Assembly (NCBI GenBank): GCA_026545225.1
Contig: CM048854.1
Location: forward strand, 29,931,730 to 29,995,729
Length of the DNA stretch: 64,000 nt
Source of the DNA: Cornus controversa
Lineage: Eukaryota; Streptophyta; Magnoliopsida; Cornales; Cornaceae
Direction of reading: 5' to 3'
Each line of letters opens with the position of its first letter. The first letter of the stretch is position 1. Shown here in pieces: positions 34,729-44,132 of this stretch. Made by a program: the position numbers and the translations under genes. Under the pieces are notes generated by a model. The model did no database searches and was not told the DNA's origin. It saw only the letters and a list, made by a program, of their open reading frames with translations.

Positions 34729-35140
34729 GGCTTTGTTTGGATAAACGGGACAAAAAAAAGAAAAAAAATGATAAGATTAGTTAAAAAGAGAAGATAATAT
34801 ATATTCATATTTGGATATATTACGAAGGAAAAGAAAGAAAATTATTGTATTTTTATTTGAAAAGGTAAAAAAGAGAAAAAAAAAATCATTTTAATCAATT
34901 TATTATCATGTCCTTTTGTGTTTATATTAAAATATATATTCAAATGTCTTTTAAATTTTGTTCTTTAAAATGTTAGGGTTATTTTTGGTTTTATGAAAGA
35001 TTCATTTATTCTCATCATTTCTCTCCAAATTTTTTCACTTTTGGAATGATAACATATGAGAAATTTGGAAGGATAAGTTATCCTTTCAAATCACTCATAA
35101 TCATTTCTTTTCTCTTACTAATGTCAATCCAAACACAAAA
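34729..35140. mobile_element. Possible MITE
   Basis: The left end GGCTTTGTTTGGATAAAC and the complemented right end TTTTGTGTTTGGATTGAC are similar. The interior is AT-rich and partly self-complementary, with no coding capacity. The target duplication is unclear. Confidence 0.4.
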
Positions 35141-35207
35141 TATTATCCTTCCATTTCTTTTCTTCTTTTTTTTCTTTCCAATTCCTTTAATCTAGATGAG
35201 TCATTAA

Positions 35208-35451
35208 TGCTTCGTTTGGTAGGATGAAAGAGCATTTATTCGTTTGTTTGATAGAGATGATGTCAGGAGAGGAGAAAAGAGGATCGGAAAACAAGAAGAA
35301 ACTTATTTCTCCTCTCTTCTATCCTAACAAATAAAATGAGATATTATCTTCTTCTTTTTTTCATCTAACCAAACAAAGAAGAAAGAACACAATTTATTTC
35401 CTTCCTTCTCTTCCTTGCATCCAACTTTCTTCAATCCTACCAAACGAAGCA
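35208..35451. mobile_element. Tourist-like MITE
   Basis: A 244-bp element with an 18-bp near-perfect inverted repeat: the left starts TGCTTCGTTTGGTAGGAT and the right, complemented, is the same. TAA flanks both sides (35205-35207 and 35452-35454), as expected for PIF/Harbinger-type insertions. There is no coding capacity. The 128-bp element at 58.1 kb has similar ends and the same TAA flank. Confidence 0.8.
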
Positions 35452-36056
35452 TAAATTTTTACACTTTTCTACTAAACCAAGAAAAACATATTACACTACC
35501 TCTTCTAAGATAGTCTAATTACACCATCACCATGTTAGTTTTCTTTATTACATGTGAGGAATGCGTCTATAATACGTTTGTGACACGGTGAATACTTTTT
35601 GTATTTTTTTTTTTTTATCAAAGAGGGAGTTTCAGGGTGTCGGTATAATTAACCCATAAATTTATTAACATTTAAAAAAAATCAAGTCTTGTTTTTTAAA
35701 TTAATGATTACATTCATGATTTTTGAATAAAATAAGTAAAAATTAATTTTTTTTCTATATATAACAATATATTATATTATTTTATTATTGTATCTATGTC
35801 ATGTCAGTATTATATTATTTGAGATTTATTGTATCACCGTATTTGTATCACTTATTCGTGCTACATAGATTATATATATCCTTGAATTGCATTATTTTAC
35901 GACAAAATACTATAAATTGTCATTTATTAAAAGGATAGTTGAACATATGCAAAACAATGCTCATTTCATCATTTAAAACTTAAAATTCACTAGCGAAAGA
36001 AGGTTGGATTGCAACTTTTTGATGAAAAGAGGTTGAATTTATTGGGACATCCTCAA

Positions 36057-36480
36057 TTAGGGCTGCAAATGAACCGAACTGTTCATGAGCAGCTCGGGCT
36101 CGTTTGTTAAGCAAACAAGCCGAACTCGAGCTCAATTTCTAGGCTCGTTTAATAAACGAGCCGAGCCCGAACAATGTTGGGCTCGGCTCATGTAGCCTCG
36201 TGAACATAAGCTCATTTATGTTCATTAACAAAGCTCATTTAGAGCTCGTTTAGGACTCGTAAACTCGTGATTATGTTCATGAACATAGGCTTATGTAGGC
36301 TCATTTATGTTCACGAACAAGCTAAAACGATCTTGAACACTAGCCTGAACGAATTTTTTTATTAAATGAACCAAGCCCGAGCTTCTCAAAGTAATGACGA
36401 GCCCAAGCGAGCTCACAAACAAACGAGCCCGAGTTCGAGCAAGCTCAAGCTCTGCTCAGCTCGGTTCATTTGCAGCCCTA
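36057..36480. mobile_element. hAT-type MITE
   Basis: Inverted ends TAGGGCTGCAAATGAACCGA (left) and its complement TCGGTTCATTTGCAGCCCTA (right) are nearly perfect. The interior is packed with GAGCTCG, GCTCGTTT and AACGAGCC words on both strands, the subterminal repeats usual for this hAT family. The flanks ATCCTCAA and ATCCTCTG match at 6 of 8 positions. Confidence 0.8.
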
Positions 36481-36489
36481 ATCCTCTGG

Positions 36490-36943
36490 CAGGGACAGAC
36501 CTACACTAAAGCGAGTGGGGCATCGGCCCCCACTCAATTTTTTATTTTTAGTATTATATATTCATAATTTTGGTATTATATACTTGTATATGGGTACTTG
36601 TTCCCCCTTAAATTACAAAAAAATAAAACCACTATGTCCCCCTTAATAGTTTTTTTAAAAAGTTTCTCTCTATTTGCTCCTCTTCTATGTCCTCTCTTTC
36701 TCTCTCTATCTCTCTATATTTATAAAAAAATATTAAAATAATAAATTCATTTAATTTTTTAATAAATAAATTAAAAAATAACAAAGTAAATGCTTTTTTT
36801 TTTTCTTCCAAAAATTCTTAATAAATAAAGTAAATGTTATCAATGAAGAATGATAAATTTACTCAATAAAATTATTACGATGGTATAAATTTTTTATTTG
36901 TTAAAATTTGCTCCCCTCACAAAAAATTTTGGGTCTGTCACTG
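36490..36943. mobile_element. hAT-type non-autonomous element
   Basis: The ends are CAGGGACAGACCTAC and, complemented, CAGTGACAGACCCAAAA, related to the CAGTGGCGGA-type ends of plant hAT elements. The flanking 8-mers TCCTCTGG (36482-36489) and TTCTCTAG (36944-36951) match at 6 of 8. The interior includes GGGGCATCGGCCCCCACTC and is otherwise AT-rich and non-coding. Confidence 0.65.
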
Positions 36944-36951
36944 TTCTCTAG

Positions 36952-37771
36952 AGTGTGGTGGCGGCACCAAATACGCCAATACGACATGAACACGCATAAG
37001 ACACATTTAAAAGTATTTTGAATTTTGAATATTTTATTTTTTGATTGTTGGAACACAATAAAGAAATGTTATTTTGTTACGGTGGGATTGGTTGCAACAG
37101 AAGCATGGGCCCGAAAGAAGATGACAATGATTTCATGTGTTGTGATGCTTGTATATGGCATCAAGAAGTTGTTAATTTCATCTGCAATATGTTACGTGGG
37201 CACTGATGTTTAATTTTATTATTTTTTCAATGAATAAAATTAGCTCTTATTATTTTTATTAACTTTGAATGTTCGAGCTTTTCAACTTTTAATCTTTTTA
37301 ATTTAACGGGGGAAAAACTATTCTTCATTTTTTAATATAAATTTGATAAAATGTTTTAAAGGACAAATTCTCAATTTATTTTATTTATATTTTAATTTAT
37401 TTTGTTAATTAGGATGAAGTGCGTAGCAAAGAAGAAAATAAAAAAGAACCACTAAAGCCAAAATACCTATAAAGAATCTGGTGTCAGTTACCACATCATA
37501 TAAAAAGCCACTCAGTCGGGTAATTATTTTTGTAATATCATCATGTTTAACTTTTTAATTCATTTTTACCCCTTAAAACCTTAATCAATTTTGCCGTGTT
37601 ATCCATATATTTTTTACCTATCTGTTAGTCTGTTATTTTTTATTTTTTTTTATGTTTCTAAACTTATTATTTGAAAGTTTTATCTAATTATTTTTTATTT
37701 TTTAAATTTTTTATAAATATTATATTTATAGAAAGAATGACATAACAGCCGTAATAAGAGTATATATGTCA
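36952..37771. other. Intergenic AT-rich DNA
   Basis: No gene or element was recognised between the hAT elements and the transcript-like segment that follows. A 62-codon frame at 37.0-37.2 kb has no family features and looks random. Confidence 0.5.
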
Positions 37772-38659
37772 TTATAATTTTGCCAATTTGAACCATAATA
37801 AAATTTTGCCAATTTGGACCATGAAGGGAAAGAATGTGAAGCTGGGACAACTCATCTCTTGTTTCTTGTATGTAGCTCTCTTATCTTGCACTGAAATGTG
37901 TACTTTCCCAGAGTCCGTTGTATCATAATAGCTGAAACTACTGTTTGATACACAAAGATGGTTCTTGTAGTTCAACCATTCTAAAGCATCCAGAGGGTTG
38001 AAGACACTGCTCCAAATGATAGATACTAGCTGAAAACAGATATATTCAGCATAAATGATGCAATTAACAAGGCATAAAACCAAGAACTCACCGGTCAAGA
38101 CAAACCGGAGTTACCTTTTCTTTTTCAGATTGGGCTGTGACATCAGAAGCAAGAAATGAAGTTCCTTCTCAAACAATTCAAACATGGTGGTCCCTCAACC
38201 ATATGCCATCAACTTTGCACAATTTCAAGTGCAAAGGAATCACAAGCATACATCGGTGGTGTTGAATTGCTATTATTTATGCGTGCATTCAACGTAAAAT
38301 ACATGGGAATAAAGACAAGATCACACCAAACAGAACTAAATTATATCCAACTATATGTATCCATCACTAATCACCAAGACTACCCACTAAAATATCACCA
38401 CCTAATATTATTATAAGTAACAACACGGACAACCCCACGATAGAGGCAGGCACAAAGATATGCATTCCAAGGTCAAATCACAAACATCATCAAAGGGGAA
38501 CCCACCATACCTAATGCAATGAGTTGCAGATGAGTAGCTGCTTCTTGCTCACATGTGGAACTCTGATCAGTCCGTGGATGGATGTGGTGGTGGTGGTGGT
38601 GCAATTGAGGCCCCATACCTATACATGATGAAAGAGAAGCGCGCGCTTCAACCATTCAT
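37772..38659 (-). other. Unassigned, possibly transcribed segment
   Basis: On the minus strand two splice-donor-like AG|GTATGG sites (near 38.62 and 38.51 kb) bound an open block with a (CAC)6 tract encoding LHHHHHHIHPRTDQ. Further on, TTTTCAG near 38.03 kb precedes a long open stretch. This lies 0.5-1.3 kb after the stop of the SAC51-type gene on the same strand, so it may be a spliced 3' UTR extension or a separate non-coding transcript. I do not recognise a protein here. Confidence 0.25.
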
Positions 38660-39141
38660 TAGAACCTAGGAAGGATACTTTATATGAAAAGATTGCCAAA
38701 AAAGGTGAGTGAAAGTTGGGCCCTAAGCCAGCCATCAGGTGTGCACTCTTCCTTTTCTGGGGTTGTCCTCCTTTCAAGTTTCAAGATTATTAGTCTTCTC
38801 ATCCACGCGGCCAACCTCACAGGCTGAAGAGTGAAGATGACTCTATATCATAAGACATGAAGTAACAAGTCACCATTCTACTGGGGCATAATGTTCTGCA
38901 CTCTCTTCTCCTCTAGAGAGAGATATTTTCACGAACCAAAGCTACTGGTACTAACTAGATCATTGATTGAAGACTTCAACAATGTGTGAGGCTTTCTATC
39001 CACAACTACTAGTTTTTGTTGGTAACATCTTGTCCAATGTAGACCCCACTCTCTACCCAACTTATTCTGGATACCACCACATTAACAACTTTAAATCATG
39101 TACAATATTACTATTACCACTAGTTAAAAGACGGATGCATC

Positions 39142-40206
39142 TCAAAGAGCATCAAGTCCTAAAGCCCTCGCTTTGCGCTTCAAAGATTTCAAATAATGGA
39201 TAGCTTCATTAAGAACCACAATTGCATCTTTGCCCTTCCCGCCAGGAATTACACTTCGCAGAATGCTCAAGGTCTCGCATATGCTCTCCTTCCTCAAACT
39301 CTTGTTTCCTGGTAAGAAACCAAGCTCTCCCAACCCTTGATTTTCTTCAATGCCACAACTAGATTCTGCATCATCCTCATAGCATCTATGGGTTTTCACA
39401 GAGCTTGCAGTGTCCATGAGTGATGGCACCTCATAACCTCCATCAAAGAGTTTCCTTCTTTTGGTTTGCTCAGCAGAGCTAGCAACTTCTTCTACACTTT
39501 CCTCAAACCATTTTTGTTTATCATAAGCCGTCATTGTACTGGGAGAATGACCCGTGCTTGTTTCTTCATCGTTCTCAGAATAATTGTCATCATCATCAGA
39601 GTAAAGCAAGGCATTGAGTTCCTCTGTGTCTTCACGCATCTCACTCTTATCATCTCCATGATTTTCAGTAAATACATCAGTCAAATTTGGCCCAAACTGA
39701 TGAGCTGTATCAATCTTAGTTCCTGGTTCTTCACTATCCAAAACATAAGCACCAGGTGTTTTGGGCATCCAAGAAGTCGGGCACCGAACAGGAGTTCCAA
39801 TCCCAGAAGGGCCAGAACTAAAAATCAAGGTTGTTTGATCACCAGAGTGATCAAAAACAAGGAATCTCCTCTGCGTACTTCCAGACCCCAGATTGGTTGC
39901 GATGGCATCCCCACAATTCTGATAAGGACCGGCAGGGTTTTTCTCTTTGAAGGCCTGATGGAAACGAGATAAACAATAAAACCAACCAAGAGGTTCATTC
40001 GGTTGGCTTGCCGCCCTAGAATGCGGGAGCCCAGGAAATGGAAACACTGGCAAAGTCTCATTTGTAGAAACCGTATTAGTGTAAGGCCTCATGTAATCTG
40101 GGACAGCGTTTTGCGTCCCCAAGTCCAACGGAAAACTCGAGGAATCCTTGGGCAACTGCCGAAGAGAATGTTGGTGATGAGTACAGGATCCGAAGTTCTT
40201 TTCCAT
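39142..40206 (-). CDS. SAC51: SAC51-type bHLH protein
   Basis: A single-exon frame of 354 residues, close to the 348 I recall for Arabidopsis SAC51. The N-terminus (MEKNFGSCTHH), the FGW-type block PNEPLGWFYCLSRF near residue 71, an acidic stretch near residues 190-215 (LLYSDDDDNYSEND) and a C-terminal HLH (about 305-350, SICETLSILRSVIPGGKGKD then AIHYLKSLKRKA) follow the SAC51/SACL (bHLH142-145) layout. The HLH lacks a proper basic region, so dimerisation rather than E-box binding is expected. SAC51 is known as a suppressor of acaulis5, acting in thermospermine control of xylem and stem growth. The ATG at 40206 lies 17 nt into the final exon, after a 112-bp leader intron. Translation is probably limited by the upstream uORF. 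Confidence 0.92.
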   Translation of the reverse strand: MEKNFGSCTHHQHSLRQLPKDSSSFPLDLGTQNAVPDYMRPYTNTVSTNETLPVFPFPGLPHSRAASQPNEPLGWFYCLSRFHQAFKEKNPAGPYQNCGDAIATNLGSGSTQRRFLVFDHSGDQTTLIFSSGPSGIGTPVRCPTSWMPKTPGAYVLDSEEPGTKIDTAHQFGPNLTDVFTENHGDDKSEMREDTEELNALLYSDDDDNYSENDEETSTGHSPSTMTAYDKQKWFEESVEEVASSAEQTKRRKLFDGGYEVPSLMDTASSVKTHRCYEDDAESSCGIEENQGLGELGFLPGNKSLRKESICETLSILRSVIPGGKGKDAIVVLNEAIHYLKSLKRKARALGLDAL

Positions 40207-40223
40207 CCAACCAAAACAATCAC

Positions 40224-40335
40224 CTAAGAATCAACATAAAGAACACACAAGAAAATATACAACCTATCAGATTGATCATATGCAAGAAAAACTCAATATA
40301 AACTAAAAATACAAGGTGGACATGGTGAAACATAC
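40224..40335 (-). other. Last leader intron of the SAC51-type gene
   Basis: Donor CTG|GTATGT at 40335 and acceptor TTCTTAG at 40224 bound a 112-bp intron between the uORF stop and the main ATG. Inferred from splice signals only. Confidence 0.6.
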
Positions 40336-40451
40336 CAGAAAAACAATGTTTGCAGTATGACAGATGGCTGATTACTTGTCTTTTCTTATAGGAACAATGA
40401 GAAAAACTAAAAACTCCAGCTTAACTTGTACACAAAGGGCGGAAAATCAAT

Positions 40452-40784
40452 CTACGTAACGGGTTTTAGCAAATGTCGGAAATATTCAGCCTGGCAAACA
40501 CCCAAAAGATAAATTCATGGTATAAGATTCCTAAACCATCATCAACAACTAAAATTACATTAACAAGGCATCTTTTGAAGGACATAAGCATCACAAATTT
40601 GATGTAAGAATCTAATTCTGCAAAAAGATGGCATATAATGCTTGGAATATTGTTCACTGACCTGGCAATCCTGAAGTTGTTGAAAGCATGCTATGACTCT
40701 GACTTTTATGGTGGCACTCCCAGCAATCCCACTCTCGTGTTTTAATGCCCGAAATCTCGTTTGGCTCGCTGCTTGGCTTACCAT
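40452..40784 (-). CDS. Conserved SAC51 uORF (CPuORF), spliced
   Basis: Two coding pieces, 40662-40784 and 40452-40490, give 53 codons plus TAG. The peptide starts MVSQAASQTRFR, contains IAGSATIKVRVIACF and ends AEYFRHLLKPVT. It matches the conserved uORF peptide of Arabidopsis SAC51 in length and nearly in full. The 171-bp intron has donor CAG|GTCAGT and acceptor GCCAG, in phase 0 after codon 41. In this family the nascent peptide represses main-frame translation, and thermospermine or certain ribosomal-protein mutations relieve it. The in-frame stop 29 bases before a GTG at 40877 rules out an ATG-started extension. The sequence ATG|GTAAGC at the start codon is itself a good donor-like site. 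Confidence 0.93.
40491..40661 (-). other. Intron within the SAC51-type uORF
   Basis: 171 bp, GTCAGT...GCCAG. Joining the flanks restores the family uORF sequence exactly, which is strong support for the intron. Confidence 0.9.
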
Positions 40785-41828
40785 AACTACTACTTCCCCA
40801 ACCCTTCTAATCAAAACAACACTGCAATCTTCAGGCAAGCAAGCAATCAGACACCCCTCAGACAAAAATTCAAGCACGGGCAGACCGGATTAAAGAAAAA
40901 GATTAATAAGGGATCGGATTTGATGTCGAAAATGAAACAAAACGACCAGAGACTTCAGCTAATGCTGAGGACGTAACAGGGAATTACTACAAACAGATTA
41001 GATCCCATGGAAAGAAAAGTAATTTTCCAAGGCAAAGAAAGTGAATGACTGTGGTGATCAGATGGAGTTACAGAATCACACGACAGTACAAGTTCAGAGA
41101 GATGACTTTCCGGCACACGTCGACAGAGAGGCTGTACCACAGCATGCTGTTCCACTATGTAATAAGATCGCCACGGATAGTTTTTGCCCACAACTCTATA
41201 TTAAGTCACTGCAATAGTATCACACTTACATATGTCAGATAAAGTTGAAGAGAAAATGAAATAAATCTAAGCGGGGAAAAATAACCATCTGTTTGGTCGC
41301 TGAGAAAATGGAGAATAGGAAATAACACCATTTTCAAATCCTATCATTTATGGGTTTTTTTTTCTCTTTCCAAAAGTATAAGCTACTAGATCAGCCCAAC
41401 AAGGGAAATTGTTGTATCAGGATTAGCTGAATCAGTGTGTGTGTAATTTTAGGGTCCCAAATTATGTAAAAAGTAATATTTACCACTTCATTCTTTTCAT
41501 TTCCTACATTTTCCTCAGCAATCAAAAGGAATCTTACAAATAATTTGAAACTACGCAGCTAAAAATATCAATATATATACATATTTTATCAACTATGCAG
41601 AACAAAACAAACCAGAGATACTGGTTAATTTTCAGGGAAGAATGAAAGAAAAACGTAAAGAAAATGAAGACAGAAGTGATCGGAAAGAATGAGATCGAAA
41701 AAAAAAACACAAAACACACAGATAGATATAGACAGACAAGCCAAAGCTCATTTTAGGCATATGGGCTAAAAAAGAAACAAATCAAAGATCGAAGCTAGAA
41801 AGAAACTATCAATTAACAAGCAACTTAC

Positions 41829-41985
41829 AATGAAAGCAATTCCGGAGGGAGAAAAAGCAGCAAACCCTAAATAGCTTATACTCAAAACCCAAAAACCAGA
41901 GAATCAGATCGAAAGTAGAGGAAGACCCAAAAGTCGTTGCAGATGAATGAGGGGAGAGAGAGAGAGGGCAGTCAAAGTAACAAGG
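41829..41985 (-). other. Probable first leader exon of the SAC51-type gene
   Basis: A CT-rich leader (TCTCTCTCTCTCCCCTCATTC on the minus strand) lies downstream of a TATA-like site and ends at a consensus donor ATT|GTAAGT at 41829. The acceptor of the following exon, between about 41.0 and 40.8 kb, could not be fixed. The 5' end is estimated from TATA spacing. Confidence 0.5.
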
Positions 41986-42006
41986 AAGAGTGCACGACTG
42001 GTGAGA

Positions 42007-42014
42007 CTATATAG
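42007..42014 (-). promoter_or_regulatory. SAC51: TATA box of the SAC51-type gene
   Basis: CTATATAG on the minus strand is followed about 30 bp later by a CT-rich leader ending in a good donor. The placement is typical of a plant core promoter. Confidence 0.6.
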
Positions 42015-42115
42015 AGGGACGAATTGACATGAATATCCTTTAGGTTCGTGCGGTGGTGGGGTTTATTATTCCATACGTAGCGCACGCTTGGTATTAGTGT
42101 ACAATTATGTAACGC

Positions 42116-42141
42116 ATATATATATATATATATATATATAA
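42116..42141. repeat. (AT)n microsatellite
   Basis: About 13 AT units lie roughly 100 bp upstream of the TATA box of the SAC51-type gene, so length changes could alter promoter spacing (inference). Confidence 0.9.
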
Positions 42142-42465
42142 TTATATAATTGTGTATATATAGGACTGGAGGGGGTGAATATTCGCTGTGCCAGTGCTCA
42201 TGCGGTGAGGAAAGAAATTAGAAAAGGTTGGGGGGAACTCTGTAAATAACTGTTAAATTTGGAGGATGATGTGGTAAATTAGTAAAAGGTTGGGGAGAAC
42301 TATTTTACTTTTTTTTATTTTTATTATATTTATTGGAATTTATTTTTTTTGTAAGTAATAAAATAAGGCATTAGATAGGAAACATATATACGTTGAAACC
42401 ATTTAAGTCTATTTTTTCTAATTTTTTTATTGATGGTTGTCATTCTTTATTTTTTCTCTTAGGGT

Positions 42466-43142
42466 TCGTTTGATTAGACGAAACTATGGTAGAAAGTGAA
42501 AATGAACAAAAAGTAAAGTGAAAGAAAAGAAAATTTGATTTTCCGCCTACATTTGGTTAGCATGAATTTTTTTATAGAAAAAGTTGTAGGAGAATATTTT
42601 GTTAGTTTGAATAGCAGGAAAGTGAAAAGAAAATCATTTTACTTGCCAAAATTATACTTATGATTTCAAATACTAGAAAAATAAATGAATTTGTATTTAA
42701 TTAATCTTCTGCATACTCCATTGTTTATATTATTTTTAAATTATTTATATTTAAGAAAAGGTTTCATAATATATATATACCAAAATACACATCAATGTAT
42801 TAATACATCTTTCTATATTAGATTTCTAATCTTGTACTGTTAAATAATTTTTGTTGCGTGCTTAGTAAAAAAAATTGTTACGTGTTTAGCATAGGCTGGC
42901 TAACGGATAGAAAAACAATTAAATTAATAGGGGTATAATAAAAAATTAAAACATAAAACAATAACTTTCATGAGAAGCTGAAATTTTCCTATGTGGGAAA
43001 CATTTTAAGGAAAAATTGACGTGTACAAGAATCCTAGTTTCCTAAAAATTTTCTATTTCACGCTATCCAAACTCTTAAAAAGTTTTAAATTTTTTTGTTT
43101 CTTTACCTTTCTTGCTGCTTCCGGCTAACCAAACTCAGCCTT
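42466..43142. mobile_element. Possible MITE
   Basis: The left end AGGGTTCGTTTGATTAGACG and the complemented right end AAGGCTGAGTTTGGTTAGCCG resemble each other. The interior is AT-rich and non-coding. No clear target duplication was seen, so this may be a composite of smaller pieces. Confidence 0.4.
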
Positions 43143-43295
43143 ACACTCTCATTAGTGCTACCTCTTTTGGTCATCCACCTTAACATAAAAAAAAAGGATG
43201 TCCTAAGTTAAAATAAAATATATATAAACTTAAAGAAAAATCATTAATTTATTAAAAAAGAGTGAGTTCACGCGATGACGCTCTAGTCCACGTTC

Positions 43296-43790
43296 TTAGG
43301 ACTCGTTTGACATATCTTTTGTTTTGGTTTTTACACAAAAAAAAAAAAAAATTTATCACAATCTATGAGAAAAATAAAATAAAAGAAATCATAGTGCTCA
43401 ACTTTTATCGTGTTTGGTTGATTAATAAAACAAATGATAGTTAACATGTTTGGAGAATTAAAGGAAAAGAAACTATTTAAAAAAAATTATCATTATACCC
43501 TTTTATATTTAAAAGATAAATTTTAGTTTTAATCAAAATAAGAACAAAGTTGTTATTAACAAAATTTCATTAAAAAAAAACTAGCTTTTTCTTTCCTTTC
43601 CTTTCATTTCCTCCCATTTCTGAAAGGATAACAAAAGTTACTATTCCATCCTTAAATTATCCCTCCAAATCTTTGCATTTTATTTCCATTAAAAAATTTA
43701 TACCATACACAAAAAAACATATCCCTCAATTTCCTTCCTTTTCTTTTCCTTTCATTTCTTTCTGACCAAACTGGGCCATAGTGTTTGGAT
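43296..43790. mobile_element. Possible MITE
   Basis: The left end TTAGGACTCGTTTGACAT and the complemented right end ATGGCCCAGTTTGGTCAG are loosely similar, with the repeated word TTTCCTTTCCTTT and A/T-rich filler between. The boundaries are uncertain. Confidence 0.3.
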
Positions 43791-43939
43791 AGTGTATTTT
43801 CAAAAAAACTTTTAACAGTTTATTTTTTGTACACGTTTGGAATTTAATTTGAAAGTTTTGTTAAACCGGTAACATAACTTTACGTGTATTTAAAGAAGCC
43901 CCAAGGTCTTCTAATAGCCAAAACTCTTTTTTTTTAAAA

Positions 43940-44132
43940 GTAAATTACACTTGCCTCCATTGAAGTTTTGCCTAATTACTTTCAGATTAAAATTTTTAAA
44001 ATATGGTAGTCAACCTCTCTTAAGATTTGATTGACTTTACTCCAAGTACCTCTGCTGTTAATTGATAATCAGCTCTGTTAAAATCAATTAACATAAAAAA
44101 TCAAAATGCCAAAAACAAAATTTGATGGCAGT
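43940..44132. repeat. Single Mutator-like terminus
   Basis: AAATTACACTTGCCTCCATT, then GAAGTTTTGCCTAATTAC, then ACTCCAAGTACCTCTG resembles the TIR style of the element at 16.1 kb (a statement of TTACCTCC-type words). No opposite end was found; the gypsy element interrupts the sequence immediately after. Confidence 0.3.

Noticed and set aside
40560-40877. A longer uORF starting at 40877, upstream of the SAC51 uORF
   Set aside because: The codon at 40877 is GTG, not ATG, and an in-frame TAA lies just before it. The first in-frame ATG is at 40784, matching the family start.
40955-41191. A 78-codon minus-strand frame in the leader region of the SAC51-type gene
   Set aside because: It begins with GTG, has no family features and lies in the probable leader intron.
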